NCBI GenBank assembly: GCA_009731375.1
Contig: BJOX01000371.1
Location: forward strand, 284,177-348,176
Length of the DNA: 64,000 bases
From: Paulinella micropora
Taxonomy: Eukaryota > Cercozoa > Imbricatea > Euglyphida
Direction: 5' to 3'
The notes beneath the pieces are model-generated. The model was not told the DNA's origin, did no database searches, and saw only the letters and a program-made list of their open reading frames with translations. Both the position numbers and the translations under genes were made by a program. Of the stretch, positions 20,430 to 29,329 are shown piece after piece; position 1 is the stretch's first letter; each line of letters begins with the position of its first letter.

Positions 20430-20698
20430 AGTAGTATAGGTGCCACTATAAGACGGCATTTGGAGACATCGGGGGTAGCAAGAGAGATAACGGCTATATT
20501 CGCTCTCCTATTGATTTCGAAAAAAAAGCAGATTTGAGCCATTATCTCTCTTCCTATTAATCAACGTCTCCAAATAATGTCTTATGGTGGCACTCAATAC
20601 AGAAGAAGTCTTTTGGACTTTTCTGCTTTTCTCAATGTAGTCCAAGGCGAAAATTTCCAAAAAACTGGTGGCACAGGTAGCAGTCCTAACGAAATATT
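20430..20698 (+). repeat. Left terminal inverted repeat
   Basis: 269 bp, nearly identical to the reverse complement of 38603-38876. Differences are a handful of substitutions, one T in GTCTTATGG, and the length of an A run. The repeat is itself strongly palindromic: 20441-20596 runs from GTGCCACTATAAGAC through TTTGGAGAC and AGAGAGATAACGGC to GCCATTATCTCTCT, GTCTCCAAA and GTCTTATGGTGGCAC. Each end of the element could therefore fold into a long hairpin. Confidence 0.95.
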
Positions 20699-20735
20699 AA
20701 TTTTTTCACGAAATTTATCTTTTCCAATATAAACA

Positions 20736-20990
20736 ATGCCTTGCCAGTACTGCAGATGTTTCATATCTAACATTATTATTGATAGTATAAATTTTTGTAG
20801 TTTCAGTTGCGTATATTCTCATATAATGAGAGATAACCTACCAAGAATATCCAGAAGAATTTTTGATGAGATATTAGATAATATTAATCCACATACGATG
20901 ATAAGACTACTGAGACCGATAAATGCTGAAGTAGAAAGATGTAATAGGTGTAGAAGGAGGGATGATTCATGTTGGTGCATGCCTCGTTAA
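20736..20990 (+). CDS. Small Cys-rich protein converging on the integrase
   Basis: 84 residues from ATG at 20736. An internal ATG at 20826 is an alternative start that would drop the first Cys cluster. Two Cys clusters are visible: CQYCRC at residues 3-8 and CNRCRRRDDSCWC near the C terminus, which suggests metal binding. Between them is NLPRISRRIFDEILDNI, vaguely like the Leu-Pro start of an F-box helix, though I would not rely on that. The stop overlaps the integrase stop by four bases in convergent orientation. A comparable small Cys-containing gene converges on the recombinase of the second viral element. No function is assigned. Confidence 0.6.
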   Translation: MPCQYCRCFISNIIIDSINFCSFSCVYSHIMRDNLPRISRRIFDEILDNINPHTMIRLLRPINAEVERCNRCRRRDDSCWCMPR

Positions 20991-21955
20991 AGGTCAAATA
21001 CTTCTTTCTTTTTCTTTATTCTTGAACTAGAGCGGATATTCTCAGGCTTTATGTCTAACGACTTTAACAAATTTACATTCTTTTTTTCTTTTGTTGCTTC
21101 CTTAACTTTATCAGCTAGTTGAGTTTTTTCTTCATTCTCTTCTGGTTGTTCTCTAAGATTTGTTTTTAATAACTCCTGTGGTCTTACTAAGTCCTCTTCA
21201 CTGAGTATAACCTTAAAGCCTTTTCGTCCTTTTACTTTATAAATAGTTTTTGAATACTGCTTATCACCTTTTGAAAAAATAGTCCGCTCAAGTTCCTTTC
21301 TTACTCTTGTATCTTTAGGAAACTCATTTATTAAAGGATTTCTGTATATTTCCTGTGTATTTCTTTCTTTACCTTCATAAACTTTCATAGGCACTGCTTT
21401 TATGCCTGTGTGATAAGTATGATTATAAATATTTACAAGTTCATGAATGTAACGCACCCAAGAAAATTTATCATTAACCTCCCATAATAAATTTAATTCA
21501 TTTCGTATTGTTCTGATAAATCTATCAATTATCCCCATTGTTCTGTGGTCTCCTACTTGGACAGCCCTATGTTCAATATTATTTTGTCTAAAATACTCAC
21601 CCACTTGTCCTTTAAACTCACCACCGCTATCAGATGTAATTCTTTCAGGTAATTCTTTTGTAAAAATTTTCTTTAATCCTTCTAAGACATAGCCAGTTGT
21701 TTTTTGTTTTATTGGTTCAATCCATCCACGACGACTATAAACATCAATAGCAACTAACCCAAAATTGTTATGAGCATTTCCAGATTTCATTGATACTTTT
21801 GACATATCCATTAAATCAATAAATACTTGACTTAATGGTTTTGCTTCTGGAGCAATGATAGTGTTCCATATTTTAGAAGGCTTTGATTGGTCGTGTATTT
21901 CAAGTGCCTCTTCAAGTTTTTCTTTTCGTTCTTGTTGATTATGTTCATTGTCCAT
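20987..21955 (-). CDS. int: Retroviral-type (rve) integrase
   Basis: 322 residues from the ATG at 21953-21955. An upstream TTG at 21979 is in frame but would run into the divergent neighbour. The enzyme would insert the element's DNA into chromosomes and make the 6-bp duplication. The RNase H-like core shows FIDLMDMS (first Asp, about residue 47), ITSDSGGEF (second Asp, about 109) and GIIDRFIRTIRNEL about 34 residues later. There the usual catalytic Glu position is Asp. An SH3-like C-terminal part (GDKQYSKTIYKVKGRKGFKV) and a lysine-rich tail (RIKKKKEVFDL) follow. No N-terminal HHCC zinc finger is visible. Identity is well supported. Whether the Asp substitution matters is open. Confidence 0.92.
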   Translation of the reverse strand: MDNEHNQQERKEKLEEALEIHDQSKPSKIWNTIIAPEAKPLSQVFIDLMDMSKVSMKSGNAHNNFGLVAIDVYSRRGWIEPIKQKTTGYVLEGLKKIFTKELPERITSDSGGEFKGQVGEYFRQNNIEHRAVQVGDHRTMGIIDRFIRTIRNELNLLWEVNDKFSWVRYIHELVNIYNHTYHTGIKAVPMKVYEGKERNTQEIYRNPLINEFPKDTRVRKELERTIFSKGDKQYSKTIYKVKGRKGFKVILSEEDLVRPQELLKTNLREQPEENEEKTQLADKVKEATKEKKNVNLLKSLDIKPENIRSSSRIKKKKEVFDL

Positions 21956-21966
21956 ATTATGTATCA

Positions 21967-22224
21967 ATGAGATTTTCAAAGTCGAATGTAAAAAACAAAA
22001 AATATAAGGTTATTACTCCAAAAGGTAAGACAATTCATTTCGGACACTTAAAATATCAACACTATAAAGACCGAATAGGACTATATTCACATTTAGACCA
22101 TTTAGATAAAGTAAGAAGAAAAAATTATAGAGCAAGAGCAAAAGCAATACGAAATTCAAAAGGAGAATTAACTTATAATAATCCAGAGTATGCAAATTAT
22201 TATTCTTATCATTATCTTTGGTAA
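21967..22224 (+). CDS. Small conserved protein of large DNA viruses, function unknown
   Basis: 85 residues from ATG at 21967, starting MRFSKSN. A longer frame opens at 21883 but overlaps the integrase 5' end. The pattern KYKVITPKGKTIHFGHLKY, QHYKDRIGLYSHLDHLDKVR and a C-terminal YYSYHYLW matches a small protein family I recognise from giant viruses, Polinton-like viruses and phages. Its function is not known. It is divergent from the integrase, with only about 11 bases between the two ATGs, so a short shared promoter is likely. Confidence 0.75.
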   Translation: MRFSKSNVKNKKYKVITPKGKTIHFGHLKYQHYKDRIGLYSHLDHLDKVRRKNYRARAKAIRNSKGELTYNNPEYANYYSYHYLW

Positions 22225-22227
22225 TTA

Positions 22228-22770
22228 TCAAAATTTTAAGAAACATTTTTCAATATCATTATTTTTTTCTTTCTTGTTTGGCTTCTCTGCTTGATTATAA
22301 ACATTAACTGATATGTTTGACTTCTTACCCTTCCCTTTCTTAGGTTTCGGCTCTTCCTCCTCACTTTCTTCACTTTCGCTTTCGCTCTCATCAGGCTCAG
22401 GCTCAGGCTCTGGTTTCTTACTCTTCAATCTGTCTTTTCGACAGATATCTCTCTTAGTTTCTACCTTCGCTCTTTTAATTTTCATTTTAGCCATCTTTTC
22501 AGCAATAATGTCGGTAAAATCACATTCCTCATCACTCTCACTGCTTTCTTCTGGTGTATCATCTTGGTCTTTTCCATTAATGATATCACTAGCAACACCC
22601 ATTTCAGCCATGCGGTTTATCTTTTCCTGCATCTCTTCATCATCACCTACATAAGCATTTCTACACTTTTGCTAATTTCTCTTTTGCTATTTCAATCTTT
22701 TGTTGCTTTTTGCTCTTAATACTTTCCACAGCCTTACCCCAATTCTTACGACTTGCTTCTGCGGACGGCA
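22228..22770 (-). CDS. Acidic/charged protein, apparently frameshifted
   Basis: The long frame 22228-22632 (134 codons) holds a Ser/Glu/Asp-rich stretch (DESESESEESEEEEPKPKKG) and a Lys-rich tail. Upstream, an ATG at about 22770 opens a Lys-rich frame (MPSAEASRKNWGKAVESIKS...) that stops after 36 codons exactly where the second frame, read upstream of its ATG, continues with plausible residues (RNAYVGDDEEM). A one-base shift in a run of A near 22672 would join them. I therefore treat both as one gene of about 180 residues. It may be a nuclear or DNA-associated charged protein. No domain is recognised. Confidence 0.55.
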
Positions 22771-22829
22771 TTCTATACTAAGATTAATATATTTTTAGTA
22801 TTTACAAATTAAATATTTATTAATATAAT

Positions 22830-25800
22830 ATGTCGCAATATAAATCCTTACTAGGTTTATCAGAAATTGCAGTTGATAGTCTAGACATAAAAAACTTAGA
22901 CCTTACCAACACTAATATTATTGGTTTAAACACAGACAGAGTGCCAGAAGATGCCGAACCCGTAAATCTTTATTATACTGACGGGCGGTTTGATACAAGA
23001 TTATCTACCAAATCAACAACAGATGTCAAAGAAGGAAAAAATTTATACTACACAGAGCAACGAGTAAGGGACAACGACGAAGTTAAAGCCTCAACTCAAC
23101 ACCGCTCCAATACAAGTAATCCGCACCAAACCAGTTTATACAATCTCATAGACACAAACATATCCGCACCAGTGGTCGGGCAATACTTAACATATAATGA
23201 TGTAGATGGTAAATGGAGAAATACAACAATCGGCTCAATTGATACACTCTCTGATGTAGTCATAACAGCACCAATAGCGATGAATAGTTATCTAACATAT
23301 AACTCAATAAACTGGGTGAATAAAACATTTCCGATAAATGTTGATGAATTTGGCAATATTAGTATGGGCGGATATTTGAACATAACGGGAGTTAATTTAC
23401 TAAATACAAAAGATGTTAATGATTGGATAACAGAGCACATAGCGAACAATGCGAAAGTGTCCGCGGACGGCTCAATTAACACACACAGCGATGTGATAAT
23501 TACAGGCACACCCGCCGATAACCAACTGCTCATTTATTCAACAGGCCAATGGCGCAATACAAACTCTCCATTTATAAGATTAGATGGCACCGCCATGATG
23601 TTTGGAGATTTAAATATGGGCGGATTTAACATAACAAATGTCGGTAATGTTGATGGTATTGATGTTTCGGCTCTTGATACTTCGGTGGTAAAACTAACTG
23701 GAGACCAAACCATAACAGGAAACAAAACATTTACTACTTATGTGGGTGTAAAAGACTCAAATCCATCAAACACTGGCAAGTTATTCTTTAATTACAACAA
23801 TAATATGGGCTCTATCTATTCGTCGGAGGCAGGTGGAGCAACGGGCTATCCATTATCTTTTGTCGGCTCGTCCATACTTTTTGCTCCAACAACAGGTGGT
23901 GGAATGGCATTGACAAATAATGTTTTAAATTTTAACAGCACAACAGCAATCAGCGGACTGCCCGCGCCATTCTACGACGGTGATGCTTCAACAAAAGCAT
24001 ATACCGACACCAAACTAGCAAAGGACGGAACAACGGCTATGACGGGCAGTTTAAATATGGGAGGATTTTCAATAACAAATGTTAATCTTGTTGATGGTGT
24101 TGATGTTTCTACTCTTGATACTTCTGTCGTTAAACTAACAGGAGACCAAACTATAGCAGGAACCAAAACATTCAGCAACATAATAAATGCTAGTGCGGGT
24201 ATTGATATGAAAAGCCAAAGCATAACAAATGTTAATCTTGTTGATGGTGTTGATGTTTCTACTCTTGATACTTCTGTCGTTAAACTAACAGGAGACCAGA
24301 CCATAGCAGGGAATAAAAAATTTACTTCAACAATAGAAGTGNNNNNNNNNNCATCAACTTTGGAAGTAAGTGGTTCATCCAATCCAACTACTTTTGACGG
24401 CATTGGCATAGCATTTGATACAAAAATAGGAATGATTGCCGCACAAAAGACAGCAACAGCGACTTGGTANNNNNNNNNNGATACAAATAACGGGGTCATA
24501 TGTTGATTTATATGCGGGTGATAATGTAATCGCGACAGCAACGGGCACGACACTATCTTTGAACAACAGAAAAATAACAAACTTAGCCACACCATCAGCA
24601 ACAACGGACGGAGCAAACAAAAGTTATGTGGATACATTAGACGGGCAAAATGTGAAACTAACAGGAAACCAAACCATAGCAGGAATTAAGACATATAGCA
24701 GTGGTGTTGAAATAACTGGAAATTCAATCAATTCAACAACAAAGGGAACATTTATCGTTTTCAATTCTACCAGTAATATCGGCTCTATTGCTAGTTTGGA
24801 TATGAAAACTGCAACATATTACAACTTTGAAATTTCTGCGAAAAAAATAAGTTTTATTATTGACGGGACGATTGTCGGTTGGGTAAATGCTTCGGGGCTA
24901 GATTGTAATAGTAGCAAAATAGCCAACCTTGGAACTCCGACATTAGCAACGGACGGAGCGACAAAAGGGTATGCGGACACATTGGACGGGCAAAATGTAA
25001 AACTATCAACAGACCAAACCATAACAGGAAGCAAAACATTTAATGGGGCGAGCACTGTGATAAAATATCTAACTTTAACGAACAATGCCGATTTTAATAA
25101 TCAAACTATCACTAATGGTGGAAATATAACATATAATGGGGCGAGGATATTAAACCAAAATGGAGGAGATATATTCTTTTCACAGACATCAGGAGATTAT
25201 CAGTATTTCTTATTTACTCTAAATACCGCTACAAGTGGAACCGCTAACCAACGAGGTTATGTATTCACGAATGTAGCATCTGATGTAAAAGGGGCGGGAC
25301 TTTATATTTCAAAACTTTTGGATAATAAAAGTGCTTCGTCTGACATTGTCCGTTTTAACAATGCTGGCGGTATGCGGTTTTATGGAGCCTTAGATATGAA
25401 CTCAAACAATATAACAAATGGTGGAACAATAACAGGAACAACATTAACGACAACTGCGGGTATATCAACAACAACGGCAACCGCAAGCGGACTAATAACG
25501 GCAAATGCGGGGATTACATATACTGGCACACTAACATCAGCAACGAATGTCAGTGGAGCAAAAATAGGAGTTCAGGGAATAACAGACAGAACAAATGCAA
25601 AAGGAATATTTCTATGGGATACAACCAATACAAGTTGGGGGATTTATGCAGCGTCTGGTGGAGCAAGCAAAAGTTTAGCAAATGGTACGGCAGTTTCAGG
25701 AAATGATTTTAGTTCGTATAGTTTTCGGTTTAGGGTTGCTAATGATGCTACGATGGGTTTTGTGTGGGAGAATGGCTCTGAGCAATTGCTAATGTCTTTG

Positions 25801-27079
25801 AATGGAGCAAACGGGACTTTATGGACAAAAGGATTAATAACCGCGAGTGCTGGTATATCAACAACAACATTAACAACGAGCGATAAAATAACAACAGCAT
25901 CAACCAAACCAATAATTATCGGCAACACAACAAAAGGAATAGGATTTACAGGAGGACTAGATTTACACGGCCCCGCTGGCACAACCAATCCTACTATCAT
26001 ACAAGGCCCACATATACAAGCATTTACAGCCACCGACATTTACCCAATTTTTCAACAAATGAATCAAGCACACAATAACATAAATCTTACTTTTGATGCT
26101 TATTACGATGGAAACGACATATGGAAATCAAGTCATAGCGGTTCAAATTTCCAGATAAATAAAGGCACTAATTTAAATTTCAACTACAAATCAGGAATAG
26201 CCCAAGGAACAGGATTTTTCTTTGATACTGCGATGAGCATAAGCACCGCAGGATTATTAACTGCANNNNNNNNNNATAACGGCAAATGCTGGAATTACAT
26301 ACACAGGAACACTAACGACGGCAGTTGCTGGCAGTGGAGCGAAGATAGGAATTCAGGGACAAACAGACGGGACGAATGCGAGAGGAATATTTGTATGGGA
26401 CATTGGAGATTCAAACTGGGGGATTTATATGAGCCAGTCTGGGAATAATAAATCATTAAGTGGAGGAACAGCACCAGCAGGAGGAGGTGGAGGATTAACT
26501 TCTTATTCTATTAGATTTAGAGTAAATGGTTCTTCAACGAGTGGTTTCATATGGGAGAATAATTCAAATACTGCTTTAATGTCATTAAGAGCAAGCGATG
26601 GGCAATTATGGGTATTGTCTAATCCAATTCAATATTCAGACAAGAGAAAAAAAGAAGATATAAAGGAATGTTTAGGCTTAGATTTTATTAATAAGTTAAA
26701 TCCAGTCTGCTATCGTATGATTGATGACAAAAAGAAATGTAGGACTGGCTTAATAGCACAGGAATTAGAAGAAATACTAACAGAAATGGATATGCTAGAT
26801 TTTGGCGGTTTTATAAAAGAAACAATTATGGTTCCCTGTCCAAAGCAAAGAGCGGAATACGAATTGAAAGGTGTGAGTGTTAAGCCAGAAGATGTTAAAT
26901 GTATTGATAGTGGTGATGTCGGTTATGGTATAGGTTATTCCGAGTTTATAGCCCCGTTAATTAAAGCGGTTCAACAATTATCAGATAATCTCGGACATGT
27001 CCGAGATAGGGTAGTTAATTTAGAAAAAGAAAATAAAAATCTCATGAATATACTACAAGAAATTAGAGAAAATGGCTAA
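22830..27079 (+). CDS. Long fibre-like protein with C-terminal peptidase S74 chaperone domain
   Basis: About 1,400 residues from ATG at 22830, broken by 10-N gaps at 24342, 24470 and 26266, the last two changing frame because their true lengths are unknown. The N-terminal part resembles phage tail-fibre sequence (NLYYTDGRF, NLYYTEQRV, NPHQTSLYNL). The middle consists of repeats of the kind LNMGGFSITNVNLVDGVDVS followed by VVKLTGDQTIAGTKTF. The last 150 residues form an intramolecular chaperone: QYSDKRKKEDIKECLGLDFI, RTGLIAQELEEIL, YSEFIAPLIKAVQQL and a terminal coiled coil. In this family the chaperone trimerises the fibre and cuts itself off just before the conserved Ser of the SD motif (Ser codon at 26636). 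It probably forms a host-attachment fibre. A 20-bp palindrome lies in frame at 26988-27007. Confidence 0.88.
26988..27007. repeat. 20-bp perfect palindrome ATCTCGGACATGTCCGAGAT
   Basis: Perfectly self-complementary and in frame within the fibre gene, giving NLGHVRD. It has the same ATCTC...GAGAT form as palindromes at 29553, 30906, 31842 and 63759. Confidence 0.9.
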
Positions 27080-27422
27080 TAATACAACCAGACTTCACAG
27101 ACCCCCACCTATTATGGATATGGATGGCGAACTAACTCCAGAATTAAAATCCCGTGTTCTTGAAGTAGAACTAAAGACTGAGGAAAAAAAAGTAGAGCAT
27201 GAATTGGAAGATAACTGGTCGTGCTGTTGTATGAAAAATAGACCGACAGACAGCCGCCTTATTAAATACTTATTTCAAATGGGTGTCATTATCTCCATCA
27301 TCACCCTTTGTATCGTAAGGCTATCTGAAAAGAACTTGCCTTGTGAGGTCGCTAATACTTATGTCGGTATTTTAACATTGCTTATCGGTATCTGCCTTCC
27401 TTCGCCTTCTTCAAAGAAATGA
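27072..27422 (+). CDS. Two-helix membrane protein of the fibre operon
   Basis: 116 residues. The ATG overlaps the end of the fibre gene by eight bases, so the two are probably co-expressed. A charged N-terminal part (LTPELKSRVLEVELKTEEKK, then VEHELEDNW) is followed by CCCMKNR and two hydrophobic stretches (YLFQMGVIISIITLCIVRL and TYVGILTLLIGICLP) separated by a short Cys-containing loop. This looks like a small virion or host-membrane protein. Similar two-helix proteins occur in Polinton-like viruses and virophages as I recall them, but no function is established. Confidence 0.75.
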   Translation: MANNTTRLHRPPPIMDMDGELTPELKSRVLEVELKTEEKKVEHELEDNWSCCCMKNRPTDSRLIKYLFQMGVIISIITLCIVRLSEKNLPCEVANTYVGILTLLIGICLPSPSSKK

Positions 27423-27666
27423 ACATTCATAGGTATGTATTTTATACCACATATCATCATTTGAGCACATTAAAGGCAGGGCTTCATCAAAACTTATACA
27501 CCAATCTGACATTGGTTTGTAAATACATTTGATTTTTGAGTTAATCCCGCTCTGGATACAATAAACACAACTTATTCTTTTTTTCACTTATCCGTGAGTA
27601 AAAGTCGCAGGCAGTCCGCGAAAATATTTTGATTATTAAAAAGTTTATCATCAGTAATATAAACAT
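27411..27666 (-). pseudogene. Small secreted Cys-rich protein, frameshifted
   Basis: On the minus strand an ATG at 27664-27666 opens a hydrophobic, signal-like start (MFILLMINFLIIKIF) followed by SRTACDFYSRISEKKNK. The frame then runs into a stop within about 10 codons. In another frame the sequence continues with Cys-rich coding to a TGA at 27411-27413 (SFDEALPLMC, WYKIHTYEC). The intact relative in the second element (63733 onward) has matching features, and comparison shows two bases missing here. The ATG shares the palindromic CATG with the ATG of the divergent plus-strand gene at 27665. The 3' end overlaps the membrane-protein gene. Confidence 0.7.
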
Positions 27667-28190
27667 GACTGACTATAAATACCAAAAGATTATTTTTCTG
27701 AGCAATGATTTTGCGGGAGGAAGCAAAACATTTAATAAAAATATCCAAATGTCATTCACACCCACCAAAATGAATGTTAAGTTTATCCACTATATGAACG
27801 ACCAGACNNNNNNNNNNNNNNNNNNNNNNNNNNNNNNNNNNNNNNNNNNNNNNNNNNNNNNNNNNNNNNNNNNNNNNNNNNNNNNNNNNNNNNNNNNNNN
27901 NNNNNNNNNNNNNNNNNNNNNNNNNNNNNNNNNNNNNNNNNNNNNNNNNNNNNNNNNNNNNNNNNNNNNNNNNNNNNNNNNNNNNNNNNNNNNNNNNNNN
28001 NNNNNNNNNNNNNNNNGGAACATTTGCGGACAGCACCACAGCAAACATTTCAAACCTCGGTTATAATTTGGGTGTTGTCGGATGGACGGACGGACAATAT
28101 ACATTTAAAGTCCTTGAAACCGACAGCGGAAATATTGACACAGGAAATTTAGCGGGAAGAATTGTTGTGTGTTTGGAATTCGTTGCGTAG
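27665..28190 (+). CDS. Beta-rich protein, possible minor capsid (interrupted by a 209-N gap)
   Basis: Starts with ATG at 27665 (MTDYKYQKIIFLSNDFAGGS) and reads to the gap at 27808-28016. After the gap a frame ends GTFADSTTANISNLGYNLG ... GRIVVCLEFVA with stop at 28188-28190. The alternation of hydrophobic and polar residues and the closing EF-x-A strand are jelly-roll-like. The position just before the packaging ATPase would fit a penton-like or minor capsid protein, but I see no diagnostic motif. The two parts might also belong to different genes if the real gap is larger than shown. Confidence 0.5.
27808..28016. other. Assembly gap (209 N)
   Basis: Interrupts the gene between the membrane protein and the packaging ATPase of the first viral element. 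The true length is unknown, and capsid genes could be missing here. Confidence 0.99.
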
Positions 28191-28198
28191 CAACAATG

Positions 28199-28217
28199 TA
28201 TGAATTCAGAAATTCAT
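28199..28217. terminator. AT-rich hairpin after the 27665-28190 gene
   Basis: TATGAATT, a three-base loop CAG, then AATTCATA gives an 8-bp stem just after the stop codon. A second small hairpin, GTTGC-GTA-GCAAC, spans the stop itself (28182-28194). They are likely mRNA 3'-end structures. Confidence 0.5.
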
Positions 28218-28242
28218 AACTATTTCTTGCTTAATAATATAT

Positions 28243-28921
28243 ATGATGCTTAAGATAAACTATGTCAAGGTGAAGCCAGTAAAACAAGAGGGTGATGGAA
28301 ACAAAAAAGCAAAAGGTTATAAATTATTCAATGAGCCATATGCTAACATATTTTTGCTTGCCCGTAAGAAGAGCGGGAAAACAACAGCACTATTTGAAAT
28401 ACTGAAACGGACAACAGACAGAAAAGCCCGTATCGTTATTATCGCTTCAACAATCCACAAGGACTACATTTATAAAGCAATGGTTAAGCACTTTAAGAAC
28501 AGAGGCAACCCGATGGCAATATATACCTTTCTCAAATCGGATGGTGTAAATGTTATAGACTATGAATTAGACAAACTGAACAAACCAGACGAAGAGCANN
28601 NNNNNNNNGAGTGGATTAAGAGGCAAGTCCGTAAGTGATTTGTTAAAAAAGAATAGGCACTATAAATCAAAGGTGATTATGTCTAGTCAGTATCTGAACG
28701 ACCTACGGCCAGAAGCAATTAAGCAGTTAGATTATCTATTAATCTTTCCAAGCCAGTCTCAGGACAAAATGGAACTCGTGTATAAACACTTAGACTTATC
28801 TTTTGATTTTGATTACTTTCTTCAAAAGTATCACGAAGCAACAAAGGAGAGATTTAATTTTCTTTATGTTTCAAGTGTTGATGATGAGTTAAGAAAAAAT
28901 TTTGCTTACAGATTAAAATAA
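28243..28921 (+). CDS. DNA-packaging ATPase (FtsK/HerA, A32-like), broken by a gap
   Basis: The 5' part from ATG 28243 contains the Walker A loop LLARKKSGKTTALFE (about residues 38-52) and VIIASTIHKDYI. A 10-N gap at 28599-28608 changes frame. The 3' part reads SGLRGKSVSDLLKKNRHYKS, then VIMSSQYLNDLRPEAIKQLD, LLIFPSQS and ends FAYRLK. The Walker B region (hydrophobic strand then DD) should lie where the gap is and is missing. The motif order and the SSQ sensor are typical of packaging ATPases of Polintons, virophages and nucleocytoplasmic viruses, which pump the genome into the capsid. The Walker A here is KKSGKTT rather than the glycine-richer version in the second element. Confidence 0.85.
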
Positions 28922-28935
28922 TATTTTTAGAATTA

Positions 28936-28948
28936 ATAAATATTTTTT
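28936..28948 (+). promoter_or_regulatory. ATAAATATTTTTT motif upstream of the basic-protein gene
   Basis: The 13-mer ends nine bases before the ATG at 28958. The identical 13-mer ends twelve bases before the ATG at 29330. It is a candidate TATA-like promoter for the virion genes, inferred from repetition and position only. Confidence 0.45.
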
Positions 28949-28957
28949 CATAGTGTA

Positions 28958-29281
28958 ATGGTAGTGAAAACAACTCGTGTTGAAGTTATTCCAACAATCG
29001 GCAAACGAACTATTAACTCAAGCACAATGGCTGGAGGTAAAAAGAAGTCTGGTCGCAAGAAGAAGCAAGGAGGCAAGGGGCAGGCTGGCGGTAAAATTAA
29101 CTGGGCAAAGGTTGGAAGAACCGCAATGGCTGTGAATAAATTTCTTCGTGATAACAAGATTATTTCAAAGACTGCGAATGCTCTTGGTGATGTCGGGGTT
29201 CCATATGCGTCTCGTATAGGCTCTACCGCCGCGAAACTTGGATATGGTAGGCAGAGCGGACGTGGCGCCTTAAAGTTTTGA
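28958..29281 (+). CDS. Basic Gly/Lys-rich small virion protein
   Basis: 107 residues. A Lys/Gly-rich centre (GGKKKSGRKKKQGGKGQAGG) is followed by a helical stretch with small residues (NALGDVGVPYASRIGSTAAK) and a C-terminal LGYGRQSGRGALKF. It sits between the packaging ATPase and the protease. Composition and place suggest a DNA-condensing core protein or a membrane-active capsid protein released by the protease, comparable with adenoviral core and pVI-type proteins, but I see no specific homology. Its own upstream motif at 28936 suggests separate transcription. Confidence 0.65.
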   Translation: MVVKTTRVEVIPTIGKRTINSSTMAGGKKKSGRKKKQGGKGQAGGKINWAKVGRTAMAVNKFLRDNKIISKTANALGDVGVPYASRIGSTAAKLGYGRQSGRGALKF

Positions 29282-29304
29282 AAGATAATTGTTTGAAATT
29301 ATGT

Positions 29305-29317
29305 ATAAATATTTTTT
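29305..29317 (+). promoter_or_regulatory. ATAAATATTTTTT motif upstream of the protease gene
   Basis: Identical 13-mer to 28936-28948, ending twelve bases before the protease-gene ATG at 29330. Related AT-rich runs precede the fibre gene (22797-22820) and the 411-residue gene (31790-31803). Confidence 0.45.
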
Positions 29318-29329
29318 GTTAAAATATAC

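Noticed and set aside
19670-20430. Regularly spaced repeat cores resembling a CRISPR array
   Set aside because: The spacers are all (CATA)n, the period varies and the genome is eukaryotic. It is a minisatellite.
23288-25085. Minus-strand frames within the fibre gene
   Set aside because: Mirror frames of repetitive fibre sequence.
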